Positions 1-8,705 of a stretch of DNA of 64,000 nt are shown one piece after another (the first letter of the stretch is position 1; each line of letters opens with the position of its first letter). The notes beneath the pieces were generated by a model. It ran no database searches and was not told where the DNA came from. It saw nothing but the letters and a program-made list of their open reading frames with translations. The position numbers and the translations under genes were made by a program. This stretch comes from an uncultured Anaeroplasmataceae bacterium (GTDB lineage: Bacteria; Bacillota_I; Bacilli_A; Acholeplasmatales; Anaeroplasmataceae), in contig CALUYM010000002.1 in NCBI GenBank assembly GCA_944325035.1, forward strand, positions 195,329-259,328, given 5' to 3'.

Positions 1-377
1 AAGATATTGTATCTTTTGTTAAAAATAATAATTTACATTGTGTACTATCAACTAATCCTATTTTTCCTAGGGTGGGAACTATTACTCGAATGAGCTTTAT
101 CGATTTGGTAGAAGATGATTTTGACTATATAACAGCTTATGAAAACTCTTCTTATGCTAAACCTAACCCAATGTATTTTAAAACTTTATTAGATAAATTT
201 GAACTTAAGCCAGATGAAGTTATTTTATTTGGAAATAATACGAAAGAAGATTTTGAATGTGCTAGACAAGCTGGAATTAAGTGCTACTTAGTTGGTAATC
301 ATATAATTGGTAATATGAGCGATTTTGATATAATAGATATGAAAGATATAATCCCTACAATTCAATCTTATTTATAA
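1..377 (+). CDS. HAD-family hydrolase, 3' part only
   Basis: The reading frame is open from base 3 to the stop at 375-377, so the gene begins upstream of the window and only its last 124 residues are seen. The visible part matches the C-terminal half of HAD phosphatases: a motif II-like stretch (VLSTNPIFPR), the conserved lysine in AKPNPMYFK, and the GNNTKEDFECARQAGIK segment that stands for motif IV. The nucleophile aspartates lie outside the window. A GTG at 72 could be mistaken for a start, but the upstream codons continue the family's sequence. The substrate cannot be told. Confidence 0.8.
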   Translation, partial: DIVSFVKNNNLHCVLSTNPIFPRVGTITRMSFIDLVEDDFDYITAYENSSYAKPNPMYFKTLLDKFELKPDEVILFGNNTKEDFECARQAGIKCYLVGNHIIGNMSDFDIIDMKDIIPTIQSYL

Positions 378-405
378 AAGGAGACTATTGTCTTCTTTTT
401 TTATT
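378..405 (+). terminator. intrinsic terminator after HAD gene
   Basis: An 8-bp stem (378-385 with 390-397, one G-U pair) and a 4-nt loop are followed by a T-rich run to 405, directly after the HAD stop codon. Confidence 0.7.
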
Positions 406-445
406 TTGACAAAAAGAAGAATTAGTAAACGTTTTCATCATATGC

Positions 446-474
446 TTGAAAGAGTATGTAAAGTATGCTATACT
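446..474 (+). promoter_or_regulatory. sigma-A promoter for the 65-aa gene
   Basis: TTGAAA at 446-451 and TATACT at 469-474 are separated by exactly 17 bases. The start codon of the next small gene follows 23 bases downstream. Confidence 0.7.
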
Positions 475-496
475 ACAGTTGAGGAAAGAAGGTAAG

Positions 497-694
497 ATGA
501 AAGTGTATATTAAATTATATTACTCAATGGAACAAAACAAAAAATTAGAAAGCATTAGAGCGGTTGATTATGAAGATAAATTAGTTTGTTTAAATCTAGA
601 TAAATTTGTTGGTGAAAAAATTACAGATAATTTAAAGCGTCAAGTTTCACAATTTTTAAAAGGCTACTTTGTAACTAACTGGGTTCTAGAATAA
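497..694 (+). CDS. small conserved-looking hypothetical protein (65 aa)
   Basis: I do not recognise this protein. The ATG at 497 is chosen because AGGAAAGAAGG (482-492) sits just upstream; an in-frame TTG at 446 lies in the -35 box and is not credible. The product is soluble and mixed charged, begins MKVYIKLYYSMEQNKK and has no membrane segment. It stands alone between its own promoter and a perfect 11-bp terminator, so it is a monocistronic gene rather than a chance frame. Function unknown. Confidence 0.65.
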   Translation: MKVYIKLYYSMEQNKKLESIRAVDYEDKLVCLNLDKFVGEKITDNLKRQVSQFLKGYFVTNWVLE

Positions 695-703
695 TGAAAA
701 TTG

Positions 704-742
704 AAGTAGATTTAGTTAAACATATAATTAAATCTACTTTTT
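704..742 (+). terminator. intrinsic terminator
   Basis: Perfect 11-bp stem (704-714 with 729-739) followed by a T run, directly after the 65-aa gene. Confidence 0.85.
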
Positions 743-745
743 AAT

Positions 746-774
746 TTGTTTATTAACTTAATATAATGTATAAT
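746..774 (+). promoter_or_regulatory. promoter for the galK-galT fusion
   Basis: TTGTTT (746-751), a 17-bp spacer and TATAAT (769-774); a second TATAAT lies at 762-767. The GalK-GalT start is at 793 with AGGTGAT just before it. Confidence 0.6.
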
Positions 775-792
775 TTAGATAGGTGATTTACT

Positions 793-3423
793 ATGATGAG
801 AAGTTATGAAATAGATTTTAAGGAAATTTTTAAAACTAATTATGAATACAAGTTTTTTGCTCCTGGAAGAGTAAATTTAATTGGAGATCATATTGACTAT
901 AATGGAGGTCATGTCTTGCCAATTGCAATTAACTTAGGTGTATATGCTCTTGTTAGCGAAAGAAAAGATAAAAATTTTTTCCTTTTCCATGATAATTATT
1001 ATGAAAAAGGAAAAGTAAAGATATCATTAGATGATTTAGTAATTAAGCAAAAAGATGGTTTTGCTAATTATCCTAAGGCAATTTTAATTGGTTTAATGGA
1101 AAAAGGATTTACTTTCGATCATGGTTTAAACATTTATTTTTATCAAACATTGCCAGATCAAAATGGATTATCAAGGAGTGCAGCTTTAGAAATTCTAACC
1201 GTTATGTTATTAAATGAGATATATAAATTGAATATGACAACTCTTGAGCTTGCAGTTTTAGCGCGCAAGTCTGTCACAACACATCTTGATTATACATCTG
1301 GTATTATGGATCAAGCCGCTATTTCTTTAGCTAAAGAAAATTCGGCATTATTTTTAGATACGAATTACTTAAAATATGAATATATTCCGTATAATCTTGG
1401 AAATTATTCCTTAATAGTTTGTCAAACAAATGTTATTATCGCAAATACATATGCCTTATATAAACAACGAGTAAGAGAGTGTGAAAGAGCTTTAGATATT
1501 ATTAAAAATAATTTTAATATAAGAACTCTTTATCAAATTCCAGAAAAATATTTAGGCATGATAAAAAACATACTTCCTGATGAAAAATTGTATCGAATAG
1601 TATGTCATGTTTATACGGAGGAAAAACGTGTTTTAAAAGCTAAAGAGGCTTTATTAAACAATGACATCGAAACTTTTGCTAAATGTATTAATGATTCTCA
1701 CGCTTCTCTTCGCGACGACTTTGATGTTAGTTCAAAAGAATTAAATATTATTGTTGATTTAGCACGCGCTGAGCAAGGATGTCTAGGCGCTCGAATGACG
1801 GGTGCTGGGTTTGGTGGATGTGCAATTGCCTTAGTTCATAATGATTTTTTAGTTGAATTTAAAGAAAATATGGCCAAGAATTATAAATTGTTGACAGGTT
1901 TAACAGGTGCATTCTTTGAAATTGATGCTTGTGGTGGTCCTAAACGTCTAGCAAAAGATATCTATTCGATTGATGACTCAATTGAATCATTAATTCAATA
2001 TGCTATAGATGAGCATTTAATCGAAGAAGATGATAGAATTTATGTAGTAAATCAAGTTCTTGATATGCTTAAAAAGCCTAATTTAAATGAAAGTCAGCCT
2101 CATCCAGAACCTTTACATATGATATTAGATAATATTCTAAATTATGCTGTTAAAAACAATATAATAGAAAATACAGATGAAGCTCGCGATATGTTTGATA
2201 CTAGACTTATGGGATTATTTGTTAAAAGACCTAGCGATATTACCAAACATTTCTATGATTTAGCAAAAAAAGATATAAAAGATTCGTTGTCTTATTTTCA
2301 TCATTTAGCTAAAAAGAGTAATTATATTAGGGAAAATCGATTAAATAAAAATATTAATTTTGATGCAAATACGGAATATGGACTGATTAAAGTCACAATT
2401 AATATATCACGTTTTGAAAGTAGGCCTACATTCATTGACACCAAGTTCAATGCATATCCTAAATGTTTGATTTGCAAAGAGTCTGTGGGATTTGCCGGAA
2501 ATGAAATGTATCCAGCACGTCAAAACCATCGTACTATCCCTTTAACAATTAACGATGATGTTTGGATTTTCCAATATTCACCATATCCATATTTTAATGA
2601 ACATTCATTACTAATTAATAAAATTCATACACCGTTACATATATCAGAATCAACATTTAAGACTATGATTAGTTTTGTTGATACTATTCCTAATTATTTT
2701 ATAGGTACAAATGCTGAACTTCCGATTGTAGGAGGAGGTATTTTAAACCATGAACATTATCATACTGGTAAATTTAGATTTCCTGTAGAAGATGCAAAAG
2801 AAATTGAAAATTGGGAAGTTGGTAAAGTAAAACTATCAATTCTTAACTGGCCTGTTTCCGTGATTCGTCTAGAAACTAAATGTAGTGAAGAATTAATTGC
2901 AGTAGCTACTAATATATTAGAAGAGTGGCGAAATTATGACGATTTAGCTGCTAATATTATTGCAAATGATGGTGAACTTCACAATTCAATTACTCCAATT
3001 TTAAGAAAAATTAATGATATTTATCAATTAGATATATTTTTAAGAAACAATCGTACTAGTGAAAAATATCCATTAGGAATATTCCATCCACATGATGAGT
3101 ATTTACATATCAAAAAAGAAAATATTGGTTTATTTGAATTAATGGGCTTAGCAGTTTTACCTAAGAGTTTAAAAGAGGAAATGTATCTTTTAAAAGAAAT
3201 GCTAGTTAAGGGTGAAACAAACTTCAGCGATTCATTATTGAAACATAGAGAATGGGCTTTAATGCTACAATCTAAATATAAGTTTACAAGGGATAATGTG
3301 AATGAAATCATTCATCAAGAAATTGGTAATGTTGTTATTAAGATGCTTGAAGATTGCTCAGTATTCAAGCCTAATGAGGATGGACTTGAAAGGTTTAAAG
3401 AATTTATTGAAAAAGTAATCTAG
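793..3423 (+). CDS. galactokinase / galactose-1-phosphate uridylyltransferase fusion
   Basis: An 876-aa two-domain protein for consecutive Leloir steps. Residues 1-388 are a GHMP galactokinase: GRVNLIGDHIDYNGG (R26, D32, H33, D35), NGLSRSAALE (124-133), GIMDQ with catalytic D173, and the MTGAGFGGCAIA loop. From about 393 it is a type II (Firmicutes) GalT, starting DDSIESLIQYAIDEHLIEED and carrying the active site NHEHYHTGK at 652-660. Departures from the families: the GEH glutamate is D32, the second serine of GLSSSA is R128, and the GalT HxHxQ glutamine is H657, equivalent to E. coli Q168 and human Q188. The fold assignments are secure, but full activity is not. It is monocistronic between its own promoter and terminator. 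The second ATG at 796 is equally possible as start. Confidence 0.88.
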   Translation: MMRSYEIDFKEIFKTNYEYKFFAPGRVNLIGDHIDYNGGHVLPIAINLGVYALVSERKDKNFFLFHDNYYEKGKVKISLDDLVIKQKDGFANYPKAILIGLMEKGFTFDHGLNIYFYQTLPDQNGLSRSAALEILTVMLLNEIYKLNMTTLELAVLARKSVTTHLDYTSGIMDQAAISLAKENSALFLDTNYLKYEYIPYNLGNYSLIVCQTNVIIANTYALYKQRVRECERALDIIKNNFNIRTLYQIPEKYLGMIKNILPDEKLYRIVCHVYTEEKRVLKAKEALLNNDIETFAKCINDSHASLRDDFDVSSKELNIIVDLARAEQGCLGARMTGAGFGGCAIALVHNDFLVEFKENMAKNYKLLTGLTGAFFEIDACGGPKRLAKDIYSIDDSIESLIQYAIDEHLIEEDDRIYVVNQVLDMLKKPNLNESQPHPEPLHMILDNILNYAVKNNIIENTDEARDMFDTRLMGLFVKRPSDITKHFYDLAKKDIKDSLSYFHHLAKKSNYIRENRLNKNINFDANTEYGLIKVTINISRFESRPTFIDTKFNAYPKCLICKESVGFAGNEMYPARQNHRTIPLTINDDVWIFQYSPYPYFNEHSLLINKIHTPLHISESTFKTMISFVDTIPNYFIGTNAELPIVGGGILNHEHYHTGKFRFPVEDAKEIENWEVGKVKLSILNWPVSVIRLETKCSEELIAVATNILEEWRNYDDLAANIIANDGELHNSITPILRKINDIYQLDIFLRNNRTSEKYPLGIFHPHDEYLHIKKENIGLFELMGLAVLPKSLKEEMYLLKEMLVKGETNFSDSLLKHREWALMLQSKYKFTRDNVNEIIHQEIGNVVIKMLEDCSVFKPNEDGLERFKEFIEKVI

Positions 3424-3431
3424 AATAAATT

Positions 3432-3456
3432 GGTGAGGGAACTCACCTTTTGTTTT
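3432..3456 (+). terminator. intrinsic terminator
   Basis: GGTGAG (3432-3437) and CTCACC (3442-3447) enclose a GGAA tetraloop and are followed by TTTTGTTTT. Confidence 0.85.
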
Positions 3457-3470
3457 AGACTTAAAAAGCA

Positions 3471-3499
3471 TATACAAAGTATAAATGATTTGTTATACT
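3471..3499 (+). promoter_or_regulatory. putative promoter
   Basis: TATACA (3471-3476), 17 bases, TATACT (3494-3499), located 34 bp before the next start codon. Confidence 0.5.
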
Positions 3500-3532
3500 T
3501 AAGTAAATAGAAAAGAAAGAGAGGTATTATTG

Positions 3533-4654
3533 ATGAGTAAACGATTTAGGATGTCAACAGCTTTAGATATTGATGATTTACTTATGGAATGTATTCCTTA
3601 CGCTATTAGGCTAGCAAATGAAAAATATAAATTTGATCCACCCCTTACTATTCATGAGGTAAATAATTGGGGCAGACTTGGTACGAGGGCTGATGTTATA
3701 TTTGAATATTTTGAAGATGAAGAGTTTTATCGAAATCAACCGGTGATAAAGGGAGCTAAGGAATTTGTACAAAAACTATCTAGAATGACTGAGGTTTTTA
3801 TTTCTACATCAATTCCACCTAAATTTATGGGAATTAGAGCTGAGCGGATTATGCAAGAGTTTCCTGAGATTGATCCAGCTCATATTTATATGGGTTCGCG
3901 TAAGGATAAAATCAATGTTGACATTTTATTTGATGATGGAATGCACAACGTTTTCAAGTCTAATGCAGCTTATCCTATATTAATGAGAAGGCCATGGAAT
4001 CAAAATGCAACTGGTCTGCTAGCTGTAAATAATTATGATGAGTTTTTAAAATTAGTTGAAGTAATTACTAAAAGTTATGGCTATAATCCTGATCAACTGA
4101 TTCAACCAGGTATCGTAGTTTTAGTTGGACCATCTGGTTCAGGTAAAACTAAAATTGCTGGCAGGATCTTAAAAAAGACTAATGCATTTTCTAAATTACA
4201 ATCTTATACAACCAAAGATGTAACAGCACTTAAAGAAAATGATTGGTATAATTATTTATCTAAAGATGAATTTAATCATCTGCTTGATGAAGGAGAATTC
4301 ATAGAATCGACAATGTATGCAGGTCATGGTTATGCGTCTAAGAAAGAAGATATTGAAAAAATCTTGTCAAGTGGAAAAAATGTTTTAACTACAATGGATA
4401 TATGTGGTGCAATGAGTTTAAAGACTAATTTTCCTAATGTCATTACAATTTATATTAAACGTGATAGAAGAACTTTAATAGAGACCATTATTAATAAAAA
4501 TAGTACTGTTGAAGATAAGGTTAATCGAATAATTTCAATTGATGCTGAAAAAAATAATGAGGAAATTTGCGATTATGTTGTTGAAAATAAACAAGGATAT
4601 GATATAGCAGCTGATGAAATTATAAAAATCTTAAAAATAAATGATAAAAACTAA
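3533..4654 (+). CDS. 5'-nucleotidase (NT5C-type HAD) fused to a guanylate-kinase-like domain
   Basis: This is a two-domain protein of 373 aa. Residues 1 to about 180 look like the cytosolic 5'(3')-deoxyribonucleotidase family: ALDIDD with D12 and D14 as the HAD nucleophile pair, FISTSIPP as motif II, and DILFDDGMHN for the metal site. From about 195 a guanylate-kinase fold follows, with P-loop GPSGSGKT at 199-206 and a closing GEFIE...YAS block. The GMP-binding stretch normally reading TTRxxR is TTKDVT, so both arginines are lost and the nucleotide specificity is doubtful. A nucleotidase joined to a kinase suggests nucleotide salvage or pool cleaning. Start at ATG 3533, with GAGG at 3521-3524 eight bases upstream; the preceding TTG is not needed. 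Confidence 0.75.
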   Translation: MSKRFRMSTALDIDDLLMECIPYAIRLANEKYKFDPPLTIHEVNNWGRLGTRADVIFEYFEDEEFYRNQPVIKGAKEFVQKLSRMTEVFISTSIPPKFMGIRAERIMQEFPEIDPAHIYMGSRKDKINVDILFDDGMHNVFKSNAAYPILMRRPWNQNATGLLAVNNYDEFLKLVEVITKSYGYNPDQLIQPGIVVLVGPSGSGKTKIAGRILKKTNAFSKLQSYTTKDVTALKENDWYNYLSKDEFNHLLDEGEFIESTMYAGHGYASKKEDIEKILSSGKNVLTTMDICGAMSLKTNFPNVITIYIKRDRRTLIETIINKNSTVEDKVNRIISIDAEKNNEEICDYVVENKQGYDIAADEIIKILKINDKN

Positions 4655-4667
4655 GGAAGGAATAGGC

Positions 4668-4721
4668 ATGATTAACTTATGCTTGGATGAAAATTTTTTA
4701 TCCGGTTTAAAATATGAATGA
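4668..4721 (+). CDS. 17-aa leader ORF overlapping the polymerase start
   Basis: ATG at 4668 sits eight bases behind a strong SD (AAGGAAGG, 4653-4660) and encodes MINLCLDENFLSGLKYE. Its TGA stop (4719-4721) lies just inside the next gene, whose ATG is at 4714 in another frame and has no SD of its own. The arrangement suggests a leader whose translation feeds ribosomes to the polymerase gene by reinitiation. The peptide itself resembles nothing I know. Translation is inferred only from the SD and the overlap. Confidence 0.45.
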   Translation: MINLCLDENFLSGLKYE

Positions 4722-6093
4722 AACAATTTTATCTTTAAAAGAAAAGTTGAAATCCTTTTTCGATAGTAAATGGTTTTTGTTGACAATTGGATTATTAACA
4801 ATGTTCTTTTGGTCCTTGCGGACAAATTATATTCAATACATTTTTCTTTGTGTAATTATATTTTTCTTTGTATTGTGTAAGGCTAGTGCTAAAAATTTTT
4901 TAGCAATTGTAATTTTTTATGAAGCATCTTTTGGTAAAGAAAAATTTATAACTTCTGGTCCCGGTTTTATTGCTTTAATTGTTGTTGGAGTTATCACAGC
5001 AATATATGTTGTAGTAGAATTTTTTAGGCATAATTTAAAAAACAATCTTAAAATATTAATTAAAAATTCTATTTTTCAGGCTTTATTGATTTTGCTTTTA
5101 GTAATGTTGATTAGTTTAATTAATGCTGAGGCATTTATGATGTCGTTGGGGCAAATTGGAGTTTTTTCACTCAATATTTTATTCACAGTGATTGCAATTT
5201 TATATTTTGAAAATTCAAAAGAAAATAGAGATTATATTGCATATTCATTAGTAACATTTATGGTAATATGTGTTTCCCAATTTTTACTAAATGTTTTGTA
5301 TACATACTTAACAAATAATGCTGAAACATTTTGGTATTTACTTAAAGATAAAAAAATTGATGTTGGTTGGTCAGTTGGTAATCACCTAACCATTCCGATA
5401 AATATGGGAATTGCAGCTAGTATATATTTGTTTTTTAGATTTTCTAATATAAAGTCTAGATTACTGATGATAATTCTTTCAATATATGGTGTTGTTGGAA
5501 TCATGATGACATACTCTAGAGCTAGTTTAATTGGATTAGCAGCTATTATAGTTGTATTCATTATATATGCCATATATAGTAAAACAATTAAATTAAGTAT
5601 TAAAACCGTGCTTATTACACTATGTGTTACTGTACCTGTAATTATTGTTCTTTTATGGTCAGGATTTTTAACAAAGTACTTATCAAGATTGTTTGAAATC
5701 GGTTTTTGGAGTAATGGTAGAACTGATTTATGGAATTTAGCTTGGAATCTTTTTAAAGATAATTGGATAATTGGTACTGGATGGGGAACTTCTAAGTATT
5801 ATATTACGACAATATTAAATAGACCTGAGTATAATTATCATAATTTTGTAATTCAAATGACTACATGTGGTATATTAGGCATTATTGCACTTATTTATTA
5901 TTTAGGTGTGGTATTTAAAAATATTTTTTCAATTAAACTTTTTAATGTTTTTACCATCGCTATTTTATTACAATTTTTGACACATGGCATGCTTGATACA
6001 GTACTATTTAATAAATTCTTCATGCCTTTTTTATCATATATGATTGTAATCTCTTATAAGAATAAAATAAATGAAGTTAATTATATATTTTAA
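4714..6093 (+). CDS. O-antigen ligase/polymerase-family membrane protein (Wzy-like)
   Basis: This is a 459-aa polytopic membrane protein with about ten to twelve hydrophobic segments. The Wzy_C/WaaL signature region is clear: YSRASLIG after a membrane helix, then NGRTDLWNLAWNLF, IIGTGWGT and the YNYHNFVIQM histidine motif in the large external loop, followed by closing helices. Such proteins polymerise or ligate lipid-linked repeat units on the outer face of the membrane. It is the first gene of the polysaccharide region and is probably translated by coupling to the 17-aa leader. It differs in family from the two EpsG-type proteins further on, so it may serve a separate polymer or the ligation of glycans to protein or wall. 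Confidence 0.85.
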   Translation: MNETILSLKEKLKSFFDSKWFLLTIGLLTMFFWSLRTNYIQYIFLCVIIFFFVLCKASAKNFLAIVIFYEASFGKEKFITSGPGFIALIVVGVITAIYVVVEFFRHNLKNNLKILIKNSIFQALLILLLVMLISLINAEAFMMSLGQIGVFSLNILFTVIAILYFENSKENRDYIAYSLVTFMVICVSQFLLNVLYTYLTNNAETFWYLLKDKKIDVGWSVGNHLTIPINMGIAASIYLFFRFSNIKSRLLMIILSIYGVVGIMMTYSRASLIGLAAIIVVFIIYAIYSKTIKLSIKTVLITLCVTVPVIIVLLWSGFLTKYLSRLFEIGFWSNGRTDLWNLAWNLFKDNWIIGTGWGTSKYYITTILNRPEYNYHNFVIQMTTCGILGIIALIYYLGVVFKNIFSIKLFNVFTIAILLQFLTHGMLDTVLFNKFFMPFLSYMIVISYKNKINEVNYIF

Positions 6094-6101
6094 TAACTAG
6101 G

Positions 6102-6148
6102 ACTATAAATACTTTGTATGATTTATGTATTTATAGTTTTTATTTTTA
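6102..6148 (+). terminator. intrinsic terminator
   Basis: Perfect 11-bp stem (6102-6112 with 6127-6137) followed by TTTTTATTTTT, directly after the polymerase gene. Confidence 0.85.
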
Positions 6149-6238
6149 ATATAAGTGATTATAAAGTTGAATTTAATAGCATTTATTTAAAAAGTATGCT
6201 ATTGTATTCTTATACTCGGGAAAGATAGGGATGAAAAT

Positions 6239-7486
6239 ATGTTTTTAAAAAACAATACATATGTGATATTTTTTTTGTTATTTGATGGATTTTTTATTTT
6301 ATTTTTTATTGTATTCTTTTTATTACAAAAAAAATCGAAAGAAAACAAAGTTAATTTAAAAAAATCAAAACTAATTTATAATAATGATTTTGAAATATTG
6401 TCCCATTTAAGTCACGATATAAGAACTCCTCTTAATACAATTATAGGACTATCTGATTTGTCGATAAATCATATTAATGATAGTGAAAAACTAAAAAATG
6501 ATTTGCAGTGCATTAATACTGCTTCAACATATCTTTTAAATTTAATTAATTCAATACTAGATTTTTCAAAAATAAAAATAGGAAAAGAAACAATTAATTT
6601 AGAAATTGCTGATTTAAAATCAGTTTTTACAGATATGATTAAAATTTTACAAGAATCAATTGATAATAAAAAAATAAAGCTCATTATAAATAATAATTTA
6701 CCAAATGTAAAAATAAAAATTGATGTCTTGAAAGTACAACAAATTTTTCTAAATATATTAAGCAATGCATATAAATATACAAATTGTGGAGGTAGAATTG
6801 AAATATATCTTAATTTAATAAAAATAGAAGAAACACAAACTATTATATTTAAAATTTTAGATAATGGTATTGGTATGTCTCAAAGTTTTATTGCTGAAAT
6901 TTTTGAACCTTATTCTAGAAGTAAAAAAAATGATATAGAAGGTTGTGGCTTAGGAATGAATATTGTTAAAGATTTAATAACTATCCTTAATGGCAAAATA
7001 TATGTTGAAAGTAAGTTAGGCTTTGGATCGACGTTTACGGTAAAAATACCTGTTCAAACTGCAGAAGAAATCGATTTAAACAAAAATATTTCTTATTCCA
7101 AGCATGAATTTGCTAATAAAAGAGTTTTATTAGTCGACGATTTAGAAGTAAGCCGCTTAATAACAAAAGGAATTTCGACTAATTTTGGATTAATCATAGA
7201 TGAAGCAGTAAGTGGGAAAGATGCTTTAAAAATACTAAAAGCACATAAAGATACGTATTATTCAATTATTTTAATGGATTTACGTATGCCAGAAATGGAT
7301 GGATATGAAACAACAAGTAAAATCAGAAAAATGAAAGGGTATTTTAAAAGGATACCAATAATTGCATTAACTGCTGATGTTTTTGAAAAAGATGTAAATA
7401 AAGTTTTTAAAATGGGGATGAATGATCATATAGCTAAACCAATTGATAAAAAGGAAATTTTGAAAGTTTTTTGTAAATGGTTATAA
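6239..7486 (+). CDS. hybrid sensor histidine kinase with C-terminal receiver
   Basis: The 415-aa protein has one N-terminal membrane helix (about residues 8-28) and no recognisable sensor domain. A HisKA dimerisation helix follows with SHDIRTPLN (H59 is the phospho-acceptor), then an HATPase with the N-box NILSNAYKYT, DNGIGM and GCGLGMNIVKD. A receiver domain starts at VLLVDD, with the acceptor aspartate at D347 in LMDLRMPEMDG and the conserved lysine in HIAKPID. There is no DNA-binding output and no partner regulator nearby, so the phosphate must pass elsewhere or act through protein contact. AGGG at 6227-6230 supports the ATG at 6239. The gene lies alone between two polysaccharide transcription units. 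Confidence 0.9.
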   Translation: MFLKNNTYVIFFLLFDGFFILFFIVFFLLQKKSKENKVNLKKSKLIYNNDFEILSHLSHDIRTPLNTIIGLSDLSINHINDSEKLKNDLQCINTASTYLLNLINSILDFSKIKIGKETINLEIADLKSVFTDMIKILQESIDNKKIKLIINNNLPNVKIKIDVLKVQQIFLNILSNAYKYTNCGGRIEIYLNLIKIEETQTIIFKILDNGIGMSQSFIAEIFEPYSRSKKNDIEGCGLGMNIVKDLITILNGKIYVESKLGFGSTFTVKIPVQTAEEIDLNKNISYSKHEFANKRVLLVDDLEVSRLITKGISTNFGLIIDEAVSGKDALKILKAHKDTYYSIILMDLRMPEMDGYETTSKIRKMKGYFKRIPIIALTADVFEKDVNKVFKMGMNDHIAKPIDKKEILKVFCKWL

Positions 7487-7594
7487 AAATTTATAATTAC
7501 TAGCTACATACATAAAATAAATAAAAAAAGAATGGTTTAATCTCTATTTTTTTTGTATAATAGTTATAACTATTAAAACCAATGGAGGTAAATT

Positions 7595-8704
7595 ATGATG
7601 AATTATGATTATTTAATAGTTGGAACTGGATTGTTCGGTTCAATACTAGCATATGAGTTAAATCGAATGGGGAAAAAAATCCTTGTTATTGATAAAAGAA
7701 ATCACATTGGTGGTAATATATTTACTGAAAAAATTGAAGGGATTAATGTACATAAATATGGCGCTCATATTTTTCATACTTCAAATAAAGAGGTTTGGAA
7801 TTACATTAATCAATTTGCCGAATTTAATAATTATATAAATTCACCTATTGCAATTTACAAGGATGAATTATATAATCTTCCATTTAATATGAATACTTTT
7901 TCAAAATTATGGGAAGACGTTATTTATCCTAAAGATGCAATTAAAAAAATTGAAGAAGAAAAAAAAGAATACTATGTTGAAAATCCTAAGAATTTAGAAG
8001 AACAAGCCATTAATTTAGTTGGTTACACAATTTATGATAAGTTGATTAAAGGATATACTGCTAAACAATGGGGAAAAACATGCAAAGATTTACCACCATT
8101 TATCATAAAGCGCCTTCCAGTACGTTTTACATATAATAATAATTATTTTAACGACCGTTATCAGGGAATTCCTATTGGCGGTTATACTAAAATTATTGAA
8201 AAAATGTTGGATGGGATCGAAGTAAGATTAAATACAGACTTTTTTGATAATAAAGATGAATATTTGAATATTGCAAAAAAAATAATTTATACAGGACCTA
8301 TCGATCAGTTTTATGATTACAAGTTTGGTCAACTAGAATATAGAACGATTTCATTTGAAACAGAAGTCTTAAATGTTGATAACTATCAAGGAAATGCAGT
8401 TGTTAATTTTACTGATTATGAAGTACCATATACAAGAATTATAGAGCATAAGCATTTTGAATTTAACACTACTAGTGATAAAACTATAATTTCTAAAGAA
8501 TATAGTAGACTATGGAAACCTGGAGATGAACCATATTATCCAGTTAATGATGAAAAAAACACAAACATATTTAATAAATATAAAGAATTATCAAAACAAA
8601 ACCCTAACATCATCTTTGGTGGTAGACTAGGTCAATACTGTTATTTTGACATGGATGATACTGTTGAAGAAGCGTTAAAAGTCTTAAAAGAATTGAGGGA
8701 TTAA
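7595..8704 (+). CDS. glf: UDP-galactopyranose mutase
   Basis: This flavoenzyme converts UDP-galactopyranose to UDP-galactofuranose in the cytoplasm. The FAD-binding N-terminus YLIVGTGLFG, the following acidic strand IDKRNHIGGN, the YGAHIFHT segment, RLPVRFTYNNNYFNDRYQG and the IYTGPIDQF stretch are all family hallmarks, and 369 aa is the normal length. GGAGG at 7584-7588 serves either ATG 7595 or 7598. It is first in an operon of six genes reaching 13539, with spacings from -4 to +35, so the polymer made here probably contains galactofuranose. Confidence 0.96.
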   Translation: MMNYDYLIVGTGLFGSILAYELNRMGKKILVIDKRNHIGGNIFTEKIEGINVHKYGAHIFHTSNKEVWNYINQFAEFNNYINSPIAIYKDELYNLPFNMNTFSKLWEDVIYPKDAIKKIEEEKKEYYVENPKNLEEQAINLVGYTIYDKLIKGYTAKQWGKTCKDLPPFIIKRLPVRFTYNNNYFNDRYQGIPIGGYTKIIEKMLDGIEVRLNTDFFDNKDEYLNIAKKIIYTGPIDQFYDYKFGQLEYRTISFETEVLNVDNYQGNAVVNFTDYEVPYTRIIEHKHFEFNTTSDKTIISKEYSRLWKPGDEPYYPVNDEKNTNIFNKYKELSKQNPNIIFGGRLGQYCYFDMDDTVEEALKVLKELRD

Positions 8705-8705
8705 T

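Noticed and set aside
3024..3311. 95-codon antisense frame inside the GalT domain
   Set aside because: Shadow of a conserved coding region with no initiation signals.
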